In this document: positions 1-5,948 of the stretch, piece by piece | Numbering within the stretch: the first letter of the stretch is position 1 | Layout: every line of letters begins with the position of its first letter | From: Candidatus Adiutrix sp. | Lineage (GTDB): Bacteria; Desulfobacterota; Desulfarculia; Adiutricales; Adiutricaceae | DNA: 5,948 nucleotides | NCBI GenBank assembly: GCA_031285975.1 | Contig: JAITVE010000390.1 | Span: 1-5,948, forward strand | Reading direction: 5' to 3' | Made by a program: the position numbers and the translations under genes | The notes under the pieces: model-generated | What the model saw: the letters and a program-made list of their open reading frames with translations, nothing else | What the model was told of the DNA's origin: nothing | Database searches by the model: none

Positions 1-2
1 GC

Positions 3-3000
3 GACGGCACCATCACCAGCAGCATCAATTACAACTACTCCAACTCCGCGTCCTGGGGCAACCCCATCGGGGAAATGCTTTTTGAGGCCGTGCGCTATAT
101 GGCCGGGACGCTGAACACCCCCTCAAGCGGCTATCTCCCCCCAAACGAGGTCGCCATCACCACCTCCGCCTCCACCCAGCCGACGTTTCTGAAAACCTGG
201 GGGGGCCGCCCCGCCCTGGCGGGCTCGGACGAGTGCGCCAAGCCGGTCATCATGCTCATCAGCGACCTGGACAACGACTTTGACGGCGACAACTTCCCCA
301 CCGCCGATTTTGGCAAAGACCCGCTGCGCGGCGGCGAAGCCCTGCCCGCCTACAGCATGAAAAGCTATTTGGACGCGATAACCGCCAATGAAAAGGCCCA
401 GGCCGACGGCACGCTGAAAGGCAGCCTTTTTATTTACGCGAAGGACTATAAAGATGCCTGCACGGCCAAGGCTTTGACCAGCCTGGCCGAGGTGAACGGC
501 ATCTGCCCCAACCACGGGGCCTTCATGGGCACCTACAGCGCGGCGGCGGCGGCCTATTACGCCCACACCCACGATTTTAAAAAGAGCGGCCAGAAAGACC
601 CGATGGGCATAGACATTTATGCCATTTCCCTGGCCTCGGCCTACCCCCAGCTGGATTTCGTCATCCGGGACGCCGGCGGCAATATCAGCAAGAAAATCTC
701 TGTTCTGCCGGGTTCCGGCAGCGCCCGGAGCAACGACACCAAAGACCGCTACCTCGGCTTCATCAACTATTTCATCACGGACTGGCAGACCGACAAGCAC
801 GGCGACCCGTTCAGCGTCACTATTGTCGTCAATTACGAAGACGCGGTGCAGGGCGTTGATGGCGGGGGCGGCTCGGACTGGGACATGGACGTTATCGTGA
901 AATATACCATAAGCCTGGTCACCTACGGTTCCACCCCGACCACGATACGCAGCACCACGCCGGTGCCGACGATAACAGCCGGGCCCCTACAGGTCGGCCC
1001 CCTGAACCCGGCCTATTACCCCTTTAAAAACCCCGACAACATGACCAGCCGGGATGACATGATCGAGATCGACCCCGACTACGTGGCGGGGCTGGTCATC
1101 GCGTCCCGCAGAATCCGCGTGGCCAGTAGTATTTATATGAGCCTGGGCTATTCCGTCAGCGGCAGCACCACCGACGGCGCGTTCCGCCCGCTGACGAACC
1201 AGGGCGGGGGAAACCCCTCGTATACCCAGTCGTTCGTGTTCAACTCGAACCCCGCGAGCGCGGGCGAACCCCTGCCCAACCCCATGTGGCTGGCCGCCAA
1301 GTACGGCGGCTTCACCGACCGCAACCAGAACGGCAAGCCCGACCCCGGCGAGTGGGCCGGGCCGGACGGCAACCCCAAAACCTATTTCCAGCCCGCCAAC
1401 ATCGCCGAACTGCCCGAGAACCTGGAAGCGGCCTTTGCCGCCATTGCCAAGGGCACTTCCACGGGCACGGCCACCTCGGCCTCGGTCAACTCCATCCTGG
1501 GCGGCGGCGTGTCCATCCAAACCCTGTTTTACCCGGAATATGAAGACCGCCTCAACGGCAACCTCATTAAATGGACGGGCAGCGTGTTCGGCCTGTTCGT
1601 GGATAAATGGGGCAACCTGCGCGAAGACACCAACGGCGACCGCAAGCTCACCCTCAAAACCGGCAAGCCCGGCGACACGGGTTACCCCCTGGGCGATTTC
1701 ATCATCAACTTCGAGGAAGGCACCGGCGTCGGCCCCACCATCGCCCGCTACTATGACCAGCACGGCAACGGCGTGGTGGTGCAGCCCCACGACGCCCTGG
1801 GCAGCTTCCTGGAAATAAAACCCCTCTGGGACACCAGCCGCCTCTTGGCTAACATGGCCAACATCACCGACCGCCAGGTCTATTACGGCAAGCCCGACGG
1901 CAGCGGCGGCGTAACCCCCGCCCGCTTCGAAGCCGCCGCCGCCTATGACCTGGAGCCCTTCATGACCCACGTCAACACCGGAACCATGCTGCCCATCCAG
2001 GTCGGTGAAAATTTAACGGAAGAGCTGATTCAATACGTCCTCGGCGAAGACCACATCGAGTGGCGCTCCCGCCGCGTCACCGACCCCTGGGGCAGCGGCG
2101 GCACAGCCTGCGACCCCAACACCCCCAATGACCCCAACTGCCTCACCTGGCGGCTGGGCGACGTGATTAACTCCAAGCCGGTCATCGTGGGCTCCCCGGC
2201 CATGAACTTTGACCTCTTGTATAGCGACAGCACCTATTACGACTTCAAAATGGCCCAGGCCCAGCGCCGCTCCATGGCCTATTTCGGGGCCAACGACGGT
2301 ATGCTCCACGCCGTGAACTTGGGCTTCTACGGCTCCCTGGAAGACGGCCAGGTCGGCTACAAAGTCGACGGCCCCATGGGCCAGCCGGGCCACGAGTTGG
2401 GCAAGGAAATGTGGGCCTTCGTCCCCACCTCCGTCCTCCCCCACCTCCAGTGGCTGGCCGACCCGGAATACCTGCACAGCTATTATGTGGACATGAAGCC
2501 GCAAATAGCCGACGTGCGCATTGGCGGCGAGTGGAAGACCATCCTCATTGGTGGCCTGCGCCTCGGCGGCCGCGAGATAGAGTCCGACGCGCCGGAACTC
2601 GGCCCCATGGCCTATTCCGAAATCTTCGCCATTGACGTGACCGACCCGGAGCTTGAAAAGCCCAAGCTCCTGTGGCGTTACAGCAGCGACCGCCTGGGCA
2701 TGAGCGTGGGCCTCCCCACCATCGTCAGCAAAGTGGATTCGAGCAACAACGAGGCCTGGTATGTGGTGGCCGCCAGCGGCCCCACCACCGCCCTCACCGA
2801 TATTGTCACCCCCTATGAGGGCAACAGCGACCAGGAGGCCCGCCTGATAGTGCTGGACATCGCCACCGGCACGGAACTGCGCGACATCCCCGTGCCGACC
2901 GCCGAGGGCCGGAGCTTCTTTACGGACTCGTTCCTGCCCATGGCCGCCAGCCCCCTCATCAACCCCAGTGACCCGCGCACCCCGTGGAGCCACACCACCA

Positions 3001-4031
3001 TCTATTACGGCCTCACCATCAGCCGCGACCCCCTCACCTGCCTGGACACCGGGGCCGTCTACCGCCTCGACATGACCGGGGATTTGGCGCAGTGGGGCTT
3101 GAAGAAACTCATCGACACCGAGCGCCCGGTCACCGGGGCCATCAACGCCGCCTATGACCAAACCGGCAACCTGTGGGTGGTTTTCGGCACCGGCCGCGTG
3201 TGGGGCGCGGACGACCTGCGCCCCTGCGTCTCCGCCCCCGACCGCCCCCTCTGCAACGAAAACCACGAGCAGTATCTCTATGGCGTGAAGGAGGATTTGG
3301 ACGCGGGCCACAACCTCACCTTCAAAGACCAGACCACCGGCAAAATCGCCGACATGTCCGGGGCCAAAGTCTTCACCTGCTTCGCCACCAGCGCGGGCTA
3401 CGTCACTGACTTAATGACCACCCCGAACCAGAACTTCACCCCCACCAACGTCTGCGGCCTGAGCACCCAGGGCGTGCCCTACACCACCATCTCGAACGCG
3501 CTTCTCAGCAACACTTACGTGGGCTACAAGCGCAGGCTCGACACCGTGGGCGTTTTGGGCGCGGGCGGCGTTCCCCGCTATGAAATGATCGTCACCCAGC
3601 CGAAAATCGACGGGCTCTCCAACGGCCGGTCGATGATGGGCTTCACCTCCTTCGAGCCGCCCCAGGGCACCTGCGGCGACCCCGGCACCAGCTACCTCCA
3701 CATGGTGGACACCTTCACGGGCCTCCCCGCCCCGCATATGTACGACGTGTTCGCGCCCTTCTTTACGGACAACGCCAGCGTCACCACCGGCGGCCAGGTC
3801 ACCGGCTACCGCCCGGCGGGCGGCGGCAAAGCCACGGAAGCGGTCATCATTAAAATCGGCAACAAAACCATCATCCGCGCCTCCGCGCAGGACGGCAGCA
3901 TCAAAGACCTTGAAATCACCGACGCGGCGGCTCCGGCCAGTTCCATAATCTCCTGGCGCGAAGCCACCGAAATCGGCTTCACCATGCCCCCCAACGTCAT
4001 GAGCGGCGACCTGCCCACCCCCACGCCGTAA
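3..4031 (+). CDS. pilY1: PilY1/PilC-type type IV pilus tip-associated adhesin, 5' partial
   Basis: Members of this family sit at the tip of type IV pili, prime pilus assembly with the minor pilins, and act in adhesion and surface sensing. The frame is open from base 3, so the gene starts outside the window; the first in-window ATG (75) lies inside the WGNPIGEML motif and is not the start. In-window residue number is nt/3; 1342 codons are present, already longer than the ~1160-residue Pseudomonas PilY1. Order: end of a von Willebrand A domain (about 1-230, with strand VIMLISD and an Asp-rich DLDNDFDGD at 88-96); a beta-rich linker (NYEDAVQG, MSLGYSVSG); the LPNPMWLAAKYGGF segment followed by a complete EF-hand-like loop (439-450); then the Neisseria PilC-type beta-propeller from WRLGDVINSKP (716), with YFGANDGMLHAVN (760), MWAFVPTSVLPHLQ (803), ILIGGLRLGGREI, EIFAIDVTDPE (873) and TGNLWVVFGTGR (1054). 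Cys pairs C703/C713 (CDPNTPNDPNC) and PCVSAPDRPLC may form disulfides, fitting an exported protein. The signal peptide and vWA DxSxS motif are not visible. Family call is firm; adhesive specificity is unknown. Confidence 0.93.
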   Translation, partial: DGTITSSINYNYSNSASWGNPIGEMLFEAVRYMAGTLNTPSSGYLPPNEVAITTSASTQPTFLKTWGGRPALAGSDECAKPVIMLISDLDNDFDGDNFPTADFGKDPLRGGEALPAYSMKSYLDAITANEKAQADGTLKGSLFIYAKDYKDACTAKALTSLAEVNGICPNHGAFMGTYSAAAAAYYAHTHDFKKSGQKDPMGIDIYAISLASAYPQLDFVIRDAGGNISKKISVLPGSGSARSNDTKDRYLGFINYFITDWQTDKHGDPFSVTIVVNYEDAVQGVDGGGGSDWDMDVIVKYTISLVTYGSTPTTIRSTTPVPTITAGPLQVGPLNPAYYPFKNPDNMTSRDDMIEIDPDYVAGLVIASRRIRVASSIYMSLGYSVSGSTTDGAFRPLTNQGGGNPSYTQSFVFNSNPASAGEPLPNPMWLAAKYGGFTDRNQNGKPDPGEWAGPDGNPKTYFQPANIAELPENLEAAFAAIAKGTSTGTATSASVNSILGGGVSIQTLFYPEYEDRLNGNLIKWTGSVFGLFVDKWGNLREDTNGDRKLTLKTGKPGDTGYPLGDFIINFEEGTGVGPTIARYYDQHGNGVVVQPHDALGSFLEIKPLWDTSRLLANMANITDRQVYYGKPDGSGGVTPARFEAAAAYDLEPFMTHVNTGTMLPIQVGENLTEELIQYVLGEDHIEWRSRRVTDPWGSGGTACDPNTPNDPNCLTWRLGDVINSKPVIVGSPAMNFDLLYSDSTYYDFKMAQAQRRSMAYFGANDGMLHAVNLGFYGSLEDGQVGYKVDGPMGQPGHELGKEMWAFVPTSVLPHLQWLADPEYLHSYYVDMKPQIADVRIGGEWKTILIGGLRLGGREIESDAPELGPMAYSEIFAIDVTDPELEKPKLLWRYSSDRLGMSVGLPTIVSKVDSSNNEAWYVVAASGPTTALTDIVTPYEGNSDQEARLIVLDIATGTELRDIPVPTAEGRSFFTDSFLPMAASPLINPSDPRTPWSHTTIYYGLTISRDPLTCLDTGAVYRLDMTGDLAQWGLKKLIDTERPVTGAINAAYDQTGNLWVVFGTGRVWGADDLRPCVSAPDRPLCNENHEQYLYGVKEDLDAGHNLTFKDQTTGKIADMSGAKVFTCFATSAGYVTDLMTTPNQNFTPTNVCGLSTQGVPYTTISNALLSNTYVGYKRRLDTVGVLGAGGVPRYEMIVTQPKIDGLSNGRSMMGFTSFEPPQGTCGDPGTSYLHMVDTFTGLPAPHMYDVFAPFFTDNASVTTGGQVTGYRPAGGGKATEAVIIKIGNKTIIRASAQDGSIKDLEITDAAAPASSIISWREATEIGFTMPPNVMSGDLPTPTP
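1317..1352 (+). other. EF-hand-like calcium-binding loop within PilY1
   Basis: The 12 codons read D-R-N-Q-N-G-K-P-D-P-G-E. Asp/Asn side chains fall at loop positions 1, 3, 5 and 9, Gly at 6 and Glu at 12, the canonical EF-hand calcium ligand spacing. The loop directly follows the WLAAKYGGF segment that precedes the propeller in many PilY1 proteins. A weaker D-T-N-G-D-R-K sequence occurs at 1626-1646. Calcium binding is inferred from the spacing only. Confidence 0.7.
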
Positions 4032-4054
4032 CCACGGCGCGGAGACAGCCCCGC

Positions 4055-4106
4055 AAAAAAAACACCGTGCCCCCTTCAAATTGCAGAATTTGAAGGGGGC
4101 ACGGTG
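4055..4106 (-). terminator. Intrinsic terminator of rtcB, perfect 20-bp stem
   Basis: Arms 4063-4082 and 4087-4106 are exact reverse complements (20 of 20) around a 4-nt loop, GCAG on the plus strand. On the minus strand the stem is followed at once by eight T residues (complement of the A-run 4055-4062), the standard rho-independent layout, 43 nt past the rtcB stop codon. On the plus strand no T-run follows, so for pilY1 (stop 31 nt upstream of the stem) it is at best a weak terminator or a 3'-end stabilising hairpin. Confidence 0.9.
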
Positions 4107-4109
4107 CAT

Positions 4110-4134
4110 GGGGCCAGCCTAACACGACCGCCCC
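4110..4134 (+). repeat. Imperfect direct repeat, copy A, 3' of rtcB
   Basis: This 25-nt segment has GGGGCC, one extra A, GCCTAAC, a 6-nt divergent stretch and GCCCC. The same order of blocks occurs in the same orientation at 5686-5708 on the other side of rtcB. It lies between the terminator stem and the rtcB stop codon. Origin is unknown: insertion scar, attachment remnant, or chance in GC-rich intergenic DNA. Confidence 0.45.
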
Positions 4135-4149
4135 CCGCCGTACAATATC

Positions 4150-5577
4150 CTACGCTTTGATGGTTACAATCGGAAAGAATTCCGCAATGACATTGGCGAT
4201 GGAAGCCTCCGTAATCGTTTCTATGACCGGGGTAACAGATTTATAGGCGAACGGAGCTTCCTGCCGCAGCTCGGCGAGTTTTTTCTCTTTAATATCGCTT
4301 CTGAGAGATGCAAAATCTATCGGAGTAACTATGTGAAAGTCTTTGAGGAATTGCTCAAAATCTTTCTCGAACGCTTTCATTGACGCGCCCCGCGAGAGAG
4401 CGCGCCCCGCCCCATGGCACGAAGACATGAGGGATTTTGTGTTCCCCGTCCCTTCCAAAAGAAAACTGCTGGCCCCCATAGAGCCCGGAATAACAATCGG
4501 CTCTCTCATCTGCGCCCGGCACGCGCCTTTGCGGTGAATGAACCCATCGCCTGTTTCCATAACGATATTATGGGGAGAATCGGAAATTATATTAATGTCA
4601 TTGATGGCCTGAATTTTTGATAGCGATTGAATGACCATCAATCCCATAAAAATCCGATTCACCGAGGCGAAGTTCACCGCATTGTCAAGAATTTGGAAAA
4701 TTTTCGTTTTCGCTTCCGTATGTTTCGCTGAAACGGGATACATGCCCAGATGAGGTTTTTTGAACTGTCCTTTGGGGTATATTTTGGCCAACTCATGCTC
4801 AATATATTGACTGGCCATCGCGCCAAGCGACAATGACCCGGAATGAACCATTATCATGACCGAGCCTTTGTTTATCGAATAGCGGTTATTTGAAAAATGC
4901 TTCACATACTGCACTTCAACAAAATGATTGCCGCCGCCTATGGAGCCGATTTGGGAATCGTAGGAATATTGATCCGTTCCGGCATATTCTGAAAAAATCG
5001 GGCTGAAACCATTCCCGGATTCCCGCCAGCTATGAAGCCTAATCGTGTCTTTAAATCTGTTGGCAAGTTCCCAAATGCCTTCATTATCATTCGGGCATGA
5101 AAACAGCCCTTCCCCGCCCGCCTGAAAGATTGCTTCCCTGTGGCATTTTTTCAACGGAATCTGTCTGCCGCCTTGAAAGAACACATGCCTGAAATCTTTT
5201 TTGAGTTCGTCCAAATGCTGCAAAACCGTTTCTTTTGAAATACCATTGATAGCAAACAAGGTCATGCCGCAGCCGATATCTTTTCCCACGGCCTGCGGAT
5301 AAAAGCAATTTTGAGTTTTTATGGTCGTCCCTATGGGAATGCCGGAACCTTTATGAAAATCCGGGGTAACAGCTATTTCCTCAATATATGGGCGCTCAGG
5401 AAAGACCTCTGGAGAACTTGCATATAACGAATCCAGTGAATCTTGAATTTTTGTCAGTTCTTCAAGTTCTGCCATCGCTGATTTTTCAATCTTCACCCGT
5501 TCATTGGCAAAGATTGATACAGGAAAATTGCTGTCTTCAGCAACTATAGTAACGGCGTTTTCTCTCGTAAATTTCAT
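4150..5577 (-). CDS. rtcB: RtcB-family RNA ligase, HSGSRG motif altered to HSGSLS
   Basis: RtcB joins RNA 2',3'-cyclic-phosphate or 3'-phosphate ends to 5'-OH ends using GTP and Mn(II), through a histidine-linked GMP; bacterial members repair cleaved tRNA or rRNA in the cytoplasm. The 475-residue protein carries the family motifs in order: TPDFHKGSG (71-79), DIGCGM with metal ligands D100 and C103, GGGNHFVEV with N217/H218, VHSGS with H245, PHNIV with H336, HRKGA (348-352), PGSMGAS (364-370), CHGAGR with H388 (the guanylylated His by alignment with E. coli H337) and R392, APFAYK (441-446), and a beta-rich tail ending VTIKA. The motif after H245 reads SGSLSLG instead of SGSRGLG, so the arginine matching E. 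coli R189 is L249. The start is fixed: an in-frame TGA lies two codons upstream of the ATG. Sampled GC is far below the flanking genes (22/60 at 4681-4740). No prfH, rtcA or archease gene is adjacent. Family call is firm; ligase activity and substrate are uncertain. Confidence 0.93.
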   Translation of the reverse strand: MKFTRENAVTIVAEDSNFPVSIFANERVKIEKSAMAELEELTKIQDSLDSLYASSPEVFPERPYIEEIAVTPDFHKGSGIPIGTTIKTQNCFYPQAVGKDIGCGMTLFAINGISKETVLQHLDELKKDFRHVFFQGGRQIPLKKCHREAIFQAGGEGLFSCPNDNEGIWELANRFKDTIRLHSWRESGNGFSPIFSEYAGTDQYSYDSQIGSIGGGNHFVEVQYVKHFSNNRYSINKGSVMIMVHSGSLSLGAMASQYIEHELAKIYPKGQFKKPHLGMYPVSAKHTEAKTKIFQILDNAVNFASVNRIFMGLMVIQSLSKIQAINDINIISDSPHNIVMETGDGFIHRKGACRAQMREPIVIPGSMGASSFLLEGTGNTKSLMSSCHGAGRALSRGASMKAFEKDFEQFLKDFHIVTPIDFASLRSDIKEKKLAELRQEAPFAYKSVTPVIETITEASIANVIAEFFPIVTIKA

Positions 5578-5580
5578 GAT

Positions 5581-5585
5581 TCCTC
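5581..5585 (-). promoter_or_regulatory. Ribosome binding site of rtcB, short spacing
   Basis: The minus strand reads GAGGA, then ATC, then the ATG start. The 3-nt spacer is shorter than usual, which may give modest initiation. No alternative upstream start is possible because the TGA overlapping this site closes the frame. Confidence 0.6.
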
Positions 5586-5642
5586 AAATGCGGGCTGCCC
5601 GGTTGTCATCATTAAAAACTAAAACACATGTACCGAGGCCTG

Positions 5643-5671
5643 ATTGTAGCAAAAGAACCTTCCGTTTCCAA
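5643..5671 (-). promoter_or_regulatory. Predicted sigma70-type promoter of rtcB
   Basis: On the minus strand TTGGAA (5671-5666) is followed by a 17-nt spacer and TACAAT (5648-5643). The -35 matches consensus at four of six positions and the -10 at five of six; a TGC just before the -10 gives an extended -10 element. The expected transcript start near 5636 gives a leader of about 58 nt. With the terminator at 4055-4106 this makes rtcB a self-contained single-gene transcript. Confidence 0.6.
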
Positions 5672-5688
5672 CCCAAAACATTTTTGGG
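5672..5688. promoter_or_regulatory. Small palindrome next to the rtcB -35, possible operator
   Basis: CCCAAAA (5672-5678), a 3-nt centre CAT and TTTTGGG (5682-5688) form a perfect inverted repeat with 7-nt arms. It abuts the predicted rtcB -35 box and lies between the two divergent promoters, a usual place for a regulator site. It is upstream of both predicted transcript starts, so it would act as DNA, not as an RNA hairpin. No regulator family is recognised. Confidence 0.35.
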
Positions 5689-5708
5689 GCCGCCTAACGC
5701 AAAGCCCC
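5686..5708 (+). repeat. Imperfect direct repeat, copy B, upstream of rtcB
   Basis: This 23-nt segment has GGGGCC, GCCTAAC, a 5-nt divergent stretch and GCCCC, the same block order as 4110-4134. It overlaps the last three bases of the palindrome and sits just outside the predicted rtcB promoter. The rtcB promoter and coding region therefore lie between the two copies, while the terminator stem lies just outside copy A. Confidence 0.45.
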
Positions 5709-5721
5709 TTGCCATACCTCC

Positions 5722-5751
5722 TTGCCGGAAACGGCGAACCTATGGTATATT
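5722..5751 (+). promoter_or_regulatory. Predicted sigma70-type promoter of the GAF-domain gene
   Basis: TTGCCG (5722-5727, four of six consensus positions) and TATATT (5746-5751, five of six) are separated by 18 nt. The expected transcript start near 5758 leaves a leader of about 44 nt before the start codon. The promoter is divergent from that of rtcB, with 50 nt between the two -35 boxes. Confidence 0.5.
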
Positions 5752-5790
5752 CAGAGAAAATGGCGGGAGCGCGGCAAAGAGCGCCCCGGC

Positions 5791-5797
5791 GAGGAGG
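5791..5797 (+). promoter_or_regulatory. Ribosome binding site selecting the GAF-protein start
   Basis: GAGGAGG, a near-perfect Shine-Dalgarno sequence, ends 4 nt before the ATG at 5802. It favours that start over the in-frame ATGs at 5814 and 5823, which lie too far downstream. Confidence 0.75.
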
Positions 5798-5801
5798 CTT
5801 C

Positions 5802-5948
5802 ATGGTCTCGGATATGCGGCTGATGGGCGAGGAAAAATACGCGGCGCTGAGAACGCTGGCCGTGACCCTCAACAGCGTCTCGGACTTGGATGTGGTGATG
5901 GACACCATCCTCACCGAAGCCCGCCGCTTCGTCTCCGCCGAGGCCGGG
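5802..5948 (+). CDS. GAF-domain signalling protein, 3' partial
   Basis: Only the first 49 codons are in the window; the frame is open at the right edge. After a short leader the protein reads ALRTLAVTLNSVSDLDVVMD and then TILTEARRFVSAEAG (residues 14-33 and 34-48). This pattern of a helix, SVSDLDxxxDxILxEAR and a final (A/D)AG is typical of the first helix and strand of GAF domains in bacterial signalling proteins. Such proteins often continue into HD-GYP, GGDEF, histidine kinase or PP2C-type phosphatase domains; HD-GYP is a common partner of this particular pattern, but the output domain is outside the window and cannot be called. There is no signal peptide or membrane segment in the visible part, so it is probably cytoplasmic. 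GC-rich codon use matches pilY1, not rtcB. The start is supported by the ribosome binding site at 5791-5797. Confidence 0.75.
   Translation, partial: MVSDMRLMGEEKYAALRTLAVTLNSVSDLDVVMDTILTEARRFVSAEAG

Noticed and set aside
75..77. ATG at 75 as the start of pilY1
   Set aside because: The frame stays open to base 3 and the residues before this Met (SASWGNPIGE) belong to the conserved vWA segment, so the gene begins outside the window.
123..800. 225-codon open frame on the minus strand inside pilY1
   Set aside because: Antisense of the vWA region, with no recognisable domain and no convincing ribosome binding site.
987..1970. 327-codon open frame on the minus strand inside pilY1
   Set aside because: Low-complexity Gly/Ala/Val product opposite conserved PilY1 sequence; an artefact of high GC.
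2013..3311. 432-codon open frame on the minus strand inside pilY1
   Set aside because: It lies wholly within the well-supported PilY1 propeller. Its translation is Gly/Ala/Val/His-rich with no motif, as expected for the antisense of GC-rich coding DNA.
3411..4109. 232-codon minus-strand frame covering the pilY1 3' end and the terminator
   Set aside because: It would start inside the terminator hairpin and run antisense through PilY1; the product is low-complexity.
5686..5708. GGGGC/GCCCC inverted pair as a second terminator
   Set aside because: The stem is only 5 bp with a 13-nt loop, and no T-tract follows it on either strand.
5724..5735. GCCG-GAAA-CGGC mini-hairpin
   Set aside because: It overlaps the predicted -35 and spacer, upstream of the transcript start, so it would not form in RNA; four base pairs are easily chance at this GC.
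5612..5914. 100-codon minus-strand open frame overlapping the divergent region
   Set aside because: It overlaps the GAF gene start, the predicted promoters and the rtcB leader. The translation resembles no family, and the plus-strand GAF gene has a clear ribosome binding site.

Overview
The window has three protein-coding genes on a GC-rich Gram-negative-type chromosome. The organism carries type IV pili. The PilY1 architecture (vWA tail, EF-hand-like linker, PilC-type propeller) and the GAF-protein start resemble those of Desulfobacterota (former Deltaproteobacteria). That placement is a low-confidence impression, because no rRNA or marker gene is present.

Layout. Positions 3-4031 (+) hold most of a large PilY1/PilC-type pilus-tip adhesin whose N-terminus lies left of the window. 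Positions 4032-4149 form a convergent gap with a perfect 20-bp stem-loop; its T-tract faces the minus strand, so it is a good intrinsic terminator for the next gene. Positions 4150-5577 (-) encode an RtcB-family RNA ligase with its own predicted promoter (5643-5671). Positions 5578-5801 are a divergent control region with one sigma70-like promoter for each direction, a short palindrome and a repeat. From 5802 (+) a GAF-domain signalling protein begins and runs off the right edge.

The pilus adhesin and the GAF protein are GC-rich, while rtcB is clearly AT-richer. rtcB is also a complete one-gene transcription unit, with no prfH, rtcA, rtcR or archease gene next to it in the window. Two imperfect copies of a ~24-nt GC-rich sequence (4110-4134 and 5686-5708) bracket it in direct orientation. 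Together these suggest rtcB was inserted as an autonomous cassette between two host genes; this is inference, since no transposase or integrase is visible.

The RtcB protein keeps the metal ligands and the guanylylated histidine of the family, but the usual HSGSRG motif reads HSGSLS, so a normally conserved active-site arginine is missing. That substitution and the flanking repeats are the two points most worth following. I see no functional link among the three genes, no CRISPR array, no tRNA or rRNA and no recognisable mobile-element gene.
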